A stretch of DNA of 64,000 bases from NCBI RefSeq assembly GCF_036227605.1, contig NZ_CP109487.1, positions 7,923,001-7,987,000 of the forward strand. Reading direction: 5' to 3'. Within the stretch, counting starts at the first letter, position 1. Every line of letters begins with the position of its first letter. Shown one piece after another: positions 55,426 to 63,663 of the stretch. The translations under genes and the position numbers were made by a program. The notes below the pieces were generated by a model that ran no database searches, was not told the DNA's origin, and saw nothing but the letters and a program-made list of their open reading frames with translations. Source of the stretch: Streptomyces sp. NBC_01439. Lineage in GTDB: Bacteria; Actinomycetota; Actinomycetes; Streptomycetales; Streptomycetaceae.

Positions 55426-56720
55426 CCGTCTCGTACATCCCGGCCCGCGAGAGCGCGTTCGCCCCCGTCGACCTGGCGCGCTGGCCCGACGTGGCCCGGC
55501 CGCCCCGCGCCTCGGCCCTGCGCACGGCCGTCGCCGAGCGGATCCTCGGCCGTGCCCTCGACCGGCTCCCGCTGCGGGTCCGGCACGGGGACGGGGAGCC
55601 GTCCGCGTACCGTGTTCCCCGGCAGGAGGGCGCGCTGCCCACCCTCACCCTCCACGACCCCGGGGCCTTCCACCGCCGGATCGGCGCGGACGGCCTGATC
55701 GGCTTCGGCGAGTCGTACATGGCCGGGGAATGGGACAGCGACGACCTGGTCGACGTGCTGACCGTGCTCGCCACCCACGTCGACGACCTGGTGCCGGCGC
55801 CGCTGCGCCGACTGCGCGAAGCCTGGGTGCGCAGGCGCCCGGAGCAGCAGCGCAACACCCCCGAGGGGGCGCGGGAGAACATCCACCGCCACTACGACCT
55901 GTCCAACGAACTGTTCACCCTGTTCCTCGACCGGAGCATGAGCTACTCCTCGGCGGTGTTCGCCGCCTTCCCCGCCTCACCCAGCACCTTCACCGCCGCC
56001 CAGCACCGCAAGATCGACCGGCTCCTCGACCTGGCGGACGTCGGCCCGGGCTCGCGGGTGTTGGAGATCGGCACCGGGTGGGGCGAGCTGGCGATCAGAG
56101 CAGCCTCCCGGGGCGCCGACGTACTGAGCGTGACGCTCTCCGCCGAGCAGCGCGACCTGGCCCGGGAGCGCATCGCCGCGGCCGGCCTCCGAGACCGGGT
56201 CACCGTCGAACTGCGCGACTACCGGCACGTCGAAGGCTCCTTCGACGCCGTCGTCAGCGTCGAGATGATCGAAGCGGTCGGCGCCGAGTACTGGGCCACC
56301 TACTTCGCCGCCCTGCGCCGGCTCCTCGCCCCCGGCGGTCGCGTCGCCCTCCAGGCCATCACCATGCCGCACGAGCGCATGCTCCTCACCGCCCGCACGC
56401 ACACCTGGATCAGCAAGTACATCTTCCCCGGCGGGGTCATCCCCTCCCGTGAGGCGATCGCCGGTGCGAGCGCCGCCGCCGGGCTCAGCACCGTGGCGGA
56501 CGACGGCTTCGGCGACCACTACGCGGAGACGCTGCGGCTGTGGCGCGAGGAGTTCGACCGCCGGGCCGACTCCGTCGCCGCCCTCGGCTTCGACCGCACC
56601 TTCCACCGCATGTGGGAGCTCTACCTCGCCTACTCCGAGGCCGGTTTCCGCTCGCGCTACCTGGACGTGCGCCAACTCCTGCTCACCGCCGACCACGACG
56701 GGCCACGGGAGCCCCGATGA
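55422..56720 (+). CDS. cyclopropane-fatty-acid synthase-like SAM methyltransferase
   Basis: This 432-residue enzyme adds a one-carbon unit from SAM to an unsaturated acyl chain of a phospholipid. The CFA-family N-terminal part includes GFGESYMAGEWDSDDLVDVL (about residue 95) and NIHRHYDLSNELFTLFLDRSMSYSSAVF (about 155). The SAM motif is SRVLEIGTGWGELAIRAA (about 210), then SVTLSAEQRDLARERI and VSVEMIEAVGAEYWATYF. A C-terminal WISKYIFPGGVIPS segment also fits. In this operon, with FAD oxidoreductase and DUF1365, the product may be a methylated precursor of a furan or related oxidant-scavenging fatty acid instead of a cyclopropane. Confidence 0.88.
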   Translation: MTVSYIPARESAFAPVDLARWPDVARPPRASALRTAVAERILGRALDRLPLRVRHGDGEPSAYRVPRQEGALPTLTLHDPGAFHRRIGADGLIGFGESYMAGEWDSDDLVDVLTVLATHVDDLVPAPLRRLREAWVRRRPEQQRNTPEGARENIHRHYDLSNELFTLFLDRSMSYSSAVFAAFPASPSTFTAAQHRKIDRLLDLADVGPGSRVLEIGTGWGELAIRAASRGADVLSVTLSAEQRDLARERIAAAGLRDRVTVELRDYRHVEGSFDAVVSVEMIEAVGAEYWATYFAALRRLLAPGGRVALQAITMPHERMLLTARTHTWISKYIFPGGVIPSREAIAGASAAAGLSTVADDGFGDHYAETLRLWREEFDRRADSVAALGFDRTFHRMWELYLAYSEAGFRSRYLDVRQLLLTADHDGPREPR

Positions 56721-57577
56721 CCGCCGGAGCCCAGGTCCAGGTCCAGGCCCAGGCGCTGTCCGCCGGCGTCGAGTGGGGCGCGCTGTCCGTGAACCTGGCC
56801 GTCGCGGCGGGCGCCGCGTTCGCCGTCATGCTGGTCACCTTCGCCGTGGCCGTCGTCAAGGGACTGCACCGGATCGTCGACATCGCCTGGGGAGTCGCCT
56901 TCGCCGCGGTGGCGCTCACCAGCTGGCTGCTGTCGGCCGGGTACGGCGACGACGGCCGCCGTCTGGCGGTCGCCGCGGCGACCACCGTGTGGGGGCTGCG
57001 CCTGGCCCTGCACATCGCCGGGCGCGGCCGGGGGCACGGCGAGGACCCGCGCTACGCCCGCATGCTCGCCCGGGCGCCGGGCAGCCCCCGGCTCTACGCC
57101 CTGCGCAAGGTCTACCTCCTCCAGGGTGCGCTGGTCTGGCTCGTGTCGCTGCCCGTGCAGGCGGCGTCGTACGTGCCCGTTCCCCTCGGGCCGCTCGCCG
57201 CCGTCGGCCTGCTGCTCTGGGTGACCGGACTGCTCTTCGAGGCGGTCGGCGACTTCCAGCTGGCCCGCTTCAAGGAACGCCCCGAGCACCGTGGAACGAT
57301 CATGGACCGCGGCCTGTGGAGCTGGACCCGGCACCCCAACTACTTCGGTGACTTCCTCGTGTGGTGGGGTCTTTACCTGCTGGCCTGCGCGACCTGGCAG
57401 ACTGCGGCACTCACGCTGGTCTCACCCCTGGTGATGAGCGCGCTGCTGATCTGGGGCAGCGGCAAGAGACTGTTGGAGGCGCACATGGCGGACCGGCCCG
57501 GATACGCCGCCTATGCCGCCCGCACCAGCGGGTTCTTCCCGCGCCCGCCGCGCCGCACGCACGGGGAGGCGGGGTGA
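56717..57577 (+). CDS. DUF1295 membrane protein (steroid 5-alpha-reductase-like)
   Basis: The product is 286 residues with about seven hydrophobic helices. The DUF1295 core is LHRIVDIAWGVAFAAVALTSWLL, the central KVYLLQGALVWLVSLPVQAA, FEAVGDFQLARFK (about residue 180), and the NADPH-site-like GLWSWTRHPNYFGDFLVWWG (about 200). The fold matches isoprenylcysteine methyltransferases and steroid reductases, so it may reduce a double bond in the modified acyl chain. ATGA overlaps tie it to the methyltransferase before it, and its stop overlaps the hydrolase GTG after it. Confidence 0.88.
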   Translation: MTAGAQVQVQAQALSAGVEWGALSVNLAVAAGAAFAVMLVTFAVAVVKGLHRIVDIAWGVAFAAVALTSWLLSAGYGDDGRRLAVAAATTVWGLRLALHIAGRGRGHGEDPRYARMLARAPGSPRLYALRKVYLLQGALVWLVSLPVQAASYVPVPLGPLAAVGLLLWVTGLLFEAVGDFQLARFKERPEHRGTIMDRGLWSWTRHPNYFGDFLVWWGLYLLACATWQTAALTLVSPLVMSALLIWGSGKRLLEAHMADRPGYAAYAARTSGFFPRPPRRTHGEAG

Positions 57578-58233
57578 GCGCCGGAACCGAGCGGAACACG
57601 GAGGCCACCGGCGAGGGCCGCGCCCTCGTGCTCCGTACGTCCCCCGCGATACCAGCGGCCGCGGTCCTGCTGCTGCACGGCGGGCGCGAGGAGGGGCCGG
57701 AGCCGCCGCCCCTGGTCAACCTGCCCGCGCTGCGGATGCGGCCCTTCGCGGCCGCCGTCGTCCGGGCGACGCGCGGACGCGACGTCCTCGTGGCGGAGGT
57801 GCGCTACCGGCACCGCGGCTGGAACGGCTCCCGCTGCGACGCCGCCCGGGACGCGGAGGCGGCCCTCGTGCGGCTGCGCGAGCTCGCCGGGGACGTACCG
57901 GTGGTCCTGGTGGGCCATTCGATGGGCGGCCGGGCAGCGCTGCGGGCGGCCGGCGCACCCCTGGTCCACGGCGTGGTGGCCCTCGCCCCCTGGTGCCCAC
58001 CGGGCGAACCGGTGGACCACCTCGCGGGCCGGCGCCTCTACCTGCTGCACGACGAGGAGGACCGGGTCACCTCGGCCGCCGGGTCCTGGGAGTTCGTCCG
58101 CCGGTCCCGGCTCGCGGGCGCCGACGCCACCGCCATCCCGATGTTCACCGGCGGCCATGCGATGCTCCGCGGCGCGGGCGCCTGGCACCGACGTACCGCA
58201 GCGCTCGTCACCAGCCTGGTCACACGGGACTGA
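57574..58233 (+). CDS. alpha/beta hydrolase, last gene of the light-response operon
   Basis: This 219-residue compact hydrolase has VLLLHGGREEGPE (oxyanion), VVLVGHSMGGRAALRAA (nucleophile Ser, about residue 117), LLHDEEDRVTS (Asp) and FTGGHAMLRGAG (His, about 195). It lacks a lid domain and a signal peptide. GTG 57574 overlaps the DUF1295 stop. Its place in the operon suggests release or turnover of a modified acyl product, but the small size and generic fold allow many substrates. Confidence 0.83.
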   Translation: MSAGTERNTEATGEGRALVLRTSPAIPAAAVLLLHGGREEGPEPPPLVNLPALRMRPFAAAVVRATRGRDVLVAEVRYRHRGWNGSRCDAARDAEAALVRLRELAGDVPVVLVGHSMGGRAALRAAGAPLVHGVVALAPWCPPGEPVDHLAGRRLYLLHDEEDRVTSAAGSWEFVRRSRLAGADATAIPMFTGGHAMLRGAGAWHRRTAALVTSLVTRD

Positions 58234-58735
58234 GCCCGCCCCAGGAGCCCTGTCCTCCGTCACACCGACCGCGATCCGGCTCCGGCCGGTGCCGTCCGTG
58301 GCAACCGTCCAGTCGTCGATGCCCTCCACCGGCTGCTCCAGCAGGGCCCGGGCCAGCGGTTGCGGACAGCCCGCCGCCCGGTACCCAACCGCCGAGCATT
58401 TCCGTCGCGGGGACGGTGGCCCGAGCGCCCCGGATCCAGTACCGCGGCATCGACCGCGTCCGGATCCAGGTCGCCGACGGACCGCAGGAGGGGAGCGATC
58501 TCGCCACCGAGGACCCGCGCGAGACCCTCCGCCGGTGGCCGGCACGGCGTCTTCGCCCTGGCCGATGGGCGCCGGACACGTGTCGGACCGGTGCCGGACG
58601 GGGCCGGAAACACCTTTCCGGCCGACCTGGGGTGGCACCTCGGCCAAGCCCGTGAGCAGGCCGGTACCCGCCTATTTGACGTGCACCTGCTGGGGCAAAA
58701 TGGCAGATGTCACCGGCACATCGGTAAGGGAAGGT
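58234..58735. other. 500-bp stretch without an intact gene; coding-like fragments
   Basis: No complete gene is supported. On the minus strand protein-like pieces appear in successive frames: LARVLGGEIAPLLRSVGDLD (about 58535-58440) and EQPVEGIDDWTVATDGTGRS (about 58345-58280). On the plus strand, about 58545-58670, a piece reads GPVPDGAGNTFPADLGW. Their mixed frames suggest either decayed gene remnants or chance in very GC-rich DNA. No hairpin terminator was noticed. Confidence 0.35.
58676..58681 (+). promoter_or_regulatory. -35-like TTGACG before the NarL-type kinase gene
   Basis: TTGACG is a consensus-like -35 in a locally AT-richer patch. A matching -10 about 17-18 bp on would fall at CAAAATGGC-type sequence around 58699-58704 and is poor. 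It supports transcription starting near 58710 and therefore a start codon downstream of ATG 58700. Confidence 0.3.
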
Positions 58736-59926
58736 GTGGTCTTGGCGTTGCTGTCCTTACCGGTACGGCGCATACGGGCACTGCAGGGGACGAGGGGGGT
58801 GGCGTCGGGCCTGCAACGCGCCCAGTCCTTCCTGATCGTCGCCACCCTGCTGTACCGGGCGAGCCATCTCACGGTGGGCGCCCTCGCCGTCGCCCAGCGT
58901 CGGTCAGAACTCCCCCTCCAGTACGCGGGATTCGCCGTCGCCCTGGGGCTGAGCGCGCTGACCTACGGAGCCGCCCTGCGGCGCGGCTGGTTCGACCGGC
59001 GGCACATCTGGGCGGACGCCCTGGTCACCGGCTGCGCACTGCCCCTGGCCCTCTGGGCCTGGGGCGGCCTGCGCGAACCGCCCGCGATCGCCTGGGCCAT
59101 GCTGCTCGGCGGCTCGGCGAGCGCCGTCGTCGCCATCTCCCTCCGACGGCTCCACGCCCTGATCGTGATCGGCCTCCTCATCGGCACCCACTTCATCGGC
59201 TACCACGCGGTCGGCGCGAGCCCCGCCGTGATCCTCGGCCACACCAACTCGCTGGTGTCCTCGGCCGTGATGACCTGGCTCTTCCGGTGGTACCTGCTCC
59301 GCCAGGGCCGCCTGCTCGACGAGGCCAACGCCCGCGCGGTGGCCGCCGAGGCCCACAAGGCGCGCTACGCCGAGCGGCTGGAACACCACCGGGCGCTCCA
59401 CGACACCGTCCTCGCCACCCTGACCACCCTGGCCTCCGGCGCGGTCGACGCCAATGCCCCCGAGGTGCGCCAGCGCTGCGCCCGCGAGGCCGCGTACCTG
59501 CGCCGCCTGATCCAGCAGACCGCCGAAGAGGTCCACCACCGGGAGATCGGCACGGCCCTGGAAGAGGCGGTCGGACACGTCGAGAGCCTCCAACTGCGGG
59601 TCACCGCCCAGTACCACGACCTTCCGCAGGTGCCCCCCGCGGTCGCCGCCGCGCTGGGGGACGCCGTCCGTGAGGCGCTGAACAACGTACGGCGCCACGC
59701 GGGCACCGGACACGCCTACCTCACCGCCACCAGGGACCCGGACGGACGCGGGGGAGCCGTCGTCACCGTGGTCGACCGGGGGCCCGGATTCGACCCCGCG
59801 CGGTGCGAGCCCGGCCTCGGCCTGCGCGGTTCGGTCCACGGCCGGATGACGGAGGTGGGCGGCCGGGCGACCGTGGACACCGCCCCCGGCGAGGGCGTGA
59901 GGGTGGAGCTGAGATGGCCCGGGTGA
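58736..59926 (+). CDS. NarL-type sensor histidine kinase
   Basis: The product is 396 residues from GTG 58736, chosen because AAGGGAAGG precedes it and the promoter-like TTGACG lies upstream; ATG 58700 is an in-frame alternative. The N-terminal half has about six hydrophobic segments (FLIVATLLYRASHLTVGAL through SLVSSAVMTWLFRWYLL). The cytoplasmic part has the phospho-His region LEHHRALHDTVLATLTTLASG (about residue 224) and an ATPase domain with EALNNVRRHAGTGHAYLT, VVDRGPGFD and GLGLRGSVHGRMTEVGG. This matches the HPK7/NarX class. It overlaps the response regulator gene by 13 nt. Confidence 0.87.
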   Translation: MVLALLSLPVRRIRALQGTRGVASGLQRAQSFLIVATLLYRASHLTVGALAVAQRRSELPLQYAGFAVALGLSALTYGAALRRGWFDRRHIWADALVTGCALPLALWAWGGLREPPAIAWAMLLGGSASAVVAISLRRLHALIVIGLLIGTHFIGYHAVGASPAVILGHTNSLVSSAVMTWLFRWYLLRQGRLLDEANARAVAAEAHKARYAERLEHHRALHDTVLATLTTLASGAVDANAPEVRQRCAREAAYLRRLIQQTAEEVHHREIGTALEEAVGHVESLQLRVTAQYHDLPQVPPAVAAALGDAVREALNNVRRHAGTGHAYLTATRDPDGRGGAVVTVVDRGPGFDPARCEPGLGLRGSVHGRMTEVGGRATVDTAPGEGVRVELRWPG

Positions 59927-60588
59927 TCACCGTTTCGGTGGTGGACGACGACCGGATGCTCCTCGACGGCCTGCGGGCCTGGCTCGGCGGCGTGCCGGAG
60001 CTGCGGCTCGTGGCGACCGCCGCCACCGTCGGGGAGCTCCTCGGCGCACCTGACGCGCAACTGCCGTACGGCTTCGGGGCGACGGGCTACTCCCCGCCCG
60101 ACATCGTCCTCCTCGATCTCGTCCTGCGCGACGGCTCCGCTCCCGCCGACAACATCCGGCGGCTGCTGCGGACCGGCAGCCGCGTCCTGATGATCAGCAC
60201 GGTGCCCGACCGCTCCCGGATCATCGAAGCCATCCGGGCGGGCGCCGACGGCTACCTGACCAAGGACCACGACCTGCCCACCCTGGTCGCCGCGATCAAG
60301 GACCTCGCCTCGGGCCAGGGCGCCCTCTCCGCGGAACTCGCCTTCGCCTGCGCCTACGACGACAGCCCCGCACGCCCCCGCCTCTCGCCCCGGGAACGAC
60401 AGATCCTCCTCGACTACGCCTCCGGACTGACCCTGAAGTCCGCCGCCCGGCGCGCCGGCATCACCGTCCACACCGCCAAGGACTACCTGGACCGGGTCAA
60501 GGCCAAGTACCAGCAGGCGGGCCGCCCCACCTACACCAAGCTCGACCTGGCCCAGCGGGTCCGGGAGGACAGTCTCGACGCGGGCTGA
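59914..60588 (+). CDS. NarL/LuxR-type response regulator
   Basis: The product is 224 residues. The receiver domain starts VITVSVVDDDRMLLDGLRAWL; the phospho-acceptor Asp is in DIVLLDLVLRDGS (about residue 68); the Ser/Thr and Lys equivalents are MISTVPD and YLTKDHDLP. The C-terminal LuxR-like helix-turn-helix (about 155-215) reads LSPRERQILLDYASGLTLKSAARRAGITVHTAKDYLDRVKAKY, which departs somewhat from the usual V-x-x-H pattern. It is translationally coupled to the kinase, forming a complete two-component pair. The large LuxR-type ATPase gene follows after 106 bp and could be a target. Confidence 0.9.
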   Translation: MARVITVSVVDDDRMLLDGLRAWLGGVPELRLVATAATVGELLGAPDAQLPYGFGATGYSPPDIVLLDLVLRDGSAPADNIRRLLRTGSRVLMISTVPDRSRIIEAIRAGADGYLTKDHDLPTLVAAIKDLASGQGALSAELAFACAYDDSPARPRLSPRERQILLDYASGLTLKSAARRAGITVHTAKDYLDRVKAKYQQAGRPTYTKLDLAQRVREDSLDAG

Positions 60589-60694
60589 CCACCCCCACAA
60601 GCCCCCCAAACGGACGGCTACAGGGGGCACGCCACCGTCCATACCGTCATCCCCGGCGGCGCCTCGGACGGCCCGCCGGAAAGGGGACGAGCCG

Positions 60695-63649
60695 GTGTCC
60701 ATTTTCTGGCCGGCGCTGCCGGAGGACTGTACCGCCGCGGGCCCGGGCGGCGATCCGCACCCGAGGCGGGGGGAACTCATCGGCCGCGGCCCCGAGATGG
60801 GGCAGATCATGCTCGCCCTGGCGGCCGCCCGGTCCGGGCGCGGCACGGCGCTCTTCGTCACCGGCGAGTCCGGCGTCGGCAAGACCCGGCTCGCCACCGA
60901 GGCCCTCGCCGTGGCCGCAGAGACCAACATGGTCACCGTACGGGGACGGGCCAGCGCCGTCGGCTCACCCGTCCCGTACCGGCCGTTGGTCGAGGCGCTC
61001 CTCCTGCTGTCCCGGGCGGGCCTGCTGCCCGCCCCGGAGGAACTCGGCCGCTACGGGCCGGTCATGGCCCGGCTGCTGACCGGCGCCCGGGACGCGGACG
61101 CCGACGCCGCGTCGCACCTCGTGGTCGCCGAAACGATGCTGCGCCTGCTCACCGTCGTCGGGGAACGGCAGGGCTGCCTGCTCGTCCTCGACGACCTGCA
61201 CGACGCCGACGCCGGAACACTGGCGGTCGTCGAATACCTCCTCGACAACATCGGGCACCAGCCGGCCGTCCTCCTCCTCGTCACCGGATGCGCTCCCGAC
61301 GCGGCGGCCGAACTCGCCACGCGGGCCCGCCAGCGCGGGGCCGCCGCGGTGCTCGACCTCGCACCCCTCAGCCGACCCGACGTGCACCTCCTCGTCGCGG
61401 CCGAGCTGCGCGTCCCCCCGACCGAGGTCTGTCCCGACCTCGTCCACCGGGCGGTCGACAGCAGCGCCGGAATCCCCTTCGTCGTCAAGGAGCTCGTCCA
61501 CGACTTCACCGGCCGCCCCGCCCGCCACGTCCAGGGGGCGCCGTCCGTCCCGCCCACCGTCGCGGAGAACGTCAGGCGCCAGGTCGAGCGGCTCGGCCCG
61601 CTCGGCGCGGAACTCCTCGGCATGGCGGCCCTGTTCGGCCGGCGTTTCGCACTGCCCGTACTGGAGCGCGCCATCGGCCGCGACCACGCGGAACTCTCCG
61701 CCGCCCTGCGCGCCGCGGTCGCCTCGTGCCTGATCACGCCGGACGGGCCGGGCGCCCAGTGGTACACCTTCCGCTACCCGCTGGCGGCCGAGGCCCTGCT
61801 GGACGACCTCGGCCCGGGCGAGCGGGCCCGGTACGTACGACGGGCCGCGCGCGCCCTCACCGAACTCCACCCCGGACTGCCGGGAACGTGGTGCGAGCAC
61901 GCCGCCCAGCTGCACGAGCACGCCGGCGAAACCCCCGAGGCCATCCGCCTGTACGTCGAGGCGGCCGGGCGGGCGACGGGCGAGGGCGCGGTGGACCGGG
62001 CCGTGGAGCTGCTCACCCGGGCCCACCGGCTCGTCGAACCGGGCACCGCGCCCGAACTGCACGCCACGGTGCTGGAGTGCCTGCTGGACGCCGTCGCCCG
62101 CTCGGCCCGCTTCGACCGCCTGCCCGCGCCCGCCGCCGTCGTGGACACCCTCGGCGGCGACGGCGGCGAGCACGGCATACCCGCCCAGCGGCGCGCCGGA
62201 CTCCACGCCCGGCTGAGCGACATCGCCACCCTGACGGGCCGGCCCGCAGAAGCCCTGTGGCACCTCGACATCGCCCGCGCACTGCTCGGGAGCCACCCAG
62301 CCGACGAGCACGCCGCCCTCGTGGACCTCTGCGCCGTGCACGTGGAGCTGAGCAGGCTCGCCCCCGACCGGCTGCGCACCGCCACCCGGTACGCCCTCAG
62401 GGCACTGCACGCCGCCCAGCGCGTCGACCTGCCCGACGTGACCTGCAGGGCCCTGCTGCTGCTCGGGCAGCTGGCCCGGGAACAGGACGAGCCGACGGCC
62501 GCGGCCCACTTCCGGCGGGCGCGCGCCATCGCCCTCGCCCGCCGGCTGCCCGTCCCGCGCGTGGCCGCTGACGTCCACCTGGCCATCGTTGCCGCGGGCC
62601 ATGACGGCCGGCCCACCGGGATCGAAGGGGCCCGGCGGGAGGCACTGGGCATGGGCCTGCTGCCCCTGGTCCACGACACCGGTTTCGTCCTCGCGCTGGA
62701 CCGGATCCAGCACGGCCGGTTCGAGGAGGCCCGGGACCGGATCCGGGAAGCCGCCGCCGATGCCTCGCGCCTCGGACTGGGCCGCCCGCTGGCCATGCTG
62801 CGGCTCGCCGAAGCCGTACGGTACGCCCACCAGGGTCGCCGCGCCGAGATGCGCGGAGCACTGGAGCGACTGGCCCCGCTGTTGGACGCGGCACCCGGCG
62901 TGCGCGCGATGTCGTACGGGCTGGCCCGCGCGTTCTGCTCGCTGCTGGAGGAACGGCACGAGGCCGCCGGGCAGGAGTTCGCGCAGGCACTCGCCTACGA
63001 CGCGGAGAACCCCGCGATGGGAGGGTTCGGCAAGCACGGCATCATCCTGCTGCTCGGGGTACTGGAGGGCCGCATGGGCCGGCGCCACCACGCCGAGGTC
63101 ACCCTGGCGAGCGCCGGTGCCACCCGCTGGAACCACCAGTTCACCGGCCTCGCACACGCCGTGCTGCTCGGCCGCGAGGGCCGCCCCGACGAGGCGACGG
63201 CCGCCGCGGTCAAGGCACTCGAAGCGGCCGAACCCTTCCCCGTGGCGCGCAGGCTGTGCTTGCGCCTCGTCGCGCAGTCGGCGTACGACGACGGCTGGGG
63301 CACGCCGGTCGAGTGGCTGCGCGAAGCGGAGGAGTACTTCCACGAGGCCGGCCTCCAGGCGGTCGCCGGAGCCAGCCGGGCGCTGCTGCGCGGGATGGGC
63401 GCGTCGGTCCGGCAACGGCGCACGGGCACCGAGCGGGTGCCGCCGGACCTGCGCCGCTGCGGGATCACCGTCCGCGAGTTCGAGGTGGCCCGGCTGGTCG
63501 CCGAGCGCATCAGCAACAAGGACATCGCCGGCCGTCTGCACATCTCGCTGCGCACCGTCGAGAAGCACGTCGCGAGCCTCCTGCAGAAGACCGGCCACCC
63601 GAACCGAACGGCCTTCGCCACCGCCACCCGCGACCTGGTGGCCTCGTAG
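60695..63649 (+). CDS. LAL-family LuxR regulator with AAA ATPase domain
   Basis: This is a 984-residue large ATP-binding LuxR regulator. An N-terminal AAA module has LIGRGPEMGQIMLAL, Walker A VTGESGVGKTRLATEA (about residue 56) and Walker B CLLVLDDLHDADAGTL (about 165). A long helical TPR-like middle (about 400-900) would bind the signal. The C-terminal LuxR helix-turn-helix is ITVREFEVARLVAERISNKDIAGRLHISLRTVEKHVASLLQK (about residues 925-966). Start is GTG 60695 with AAAGGGG at about 8 nt. Such proteins are often pathway activators in Streptomyces; no biosynthetic cluster is visible in this part of the window. Confidence 0.92.
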   Translation: MSIFWPALPEDCTAAGPGGDPHPRRGELIGRGPEMGQIMLALAAARSGRGTALFVTGESGVGKTRLATEALAVAAETNMVTVRGRASAVGSPVPYRPLVEALLLLSRAGLLPAPEELGRYGPVMARLLTGARDADADAASHLVVAETMLRLLTVVGERQGCLLVLDDLHDADAGTLAVVEYLLDNIGHQPAVLLLVTGCAPDAAAELATRARQRGAAAVLDLAPLSRPDVHLLVAAELRVPPTEVCPDLVHRAVDSSAGIPFVVKELVHDFTGRPARHVQGAPSVPPTVAENVRRQVERLGPLGAELLGMAALFGRRFALPVLERAIGRDHAELSAALRAAVASCLITPDGPGAQWYTFRYPLAAEALLDDLGPGERARYVRRAARALTELHPGLPGTWCEHAAQLHEHAGETPEAIRLYVEAAGRATGEGAVDRAVELLTRAHRLVEPGTAPELHATVLECLLDAVARSARFDRLPAPAAVVDTLGGDGGEHGIPAQRRAGLHARLSDIATLTGRPAEALWHLDIARALLGSHPADEHAALVDLCAVHVELSRLAPDRLRTATRYALRALHAAQRVDLPDVTCRALLLLGQLAREQDEPTAAAHFRRARAIALARRLPVPRVAADVHLAIVAAGHDGRPTGIEGARREALGMGLLPLVHDTGFVLALDRIQHGRFEEARDRIREAAADASRLGLGRPLAMLRLAEAVRYAHQGRRAEMRGALERLAPLLDAAPGVRAMSYGLARAFCSLLEERHEAAGQEFAQALAYDAENPAMGGFGKHGIILLLGVLEGRMGRRHHAEVTLASAGATRWNHQFTGLAHAVLLGREGRPDEATAAAVKALEAAEPFPVARRLCLRLVAQSAYDDGWGTPVEWLREAEEYFHEAGLQAVAGASRALLRGMGASVRQRRTGTERVPPDLRRCGITVREFEVARLVAERISNKDIAGRLHISLRTVEKHVASLLQKTGHPNRTAFATATRDLVAS

Positions 63650-63663
63650 GCCGTGGGCCCGGT

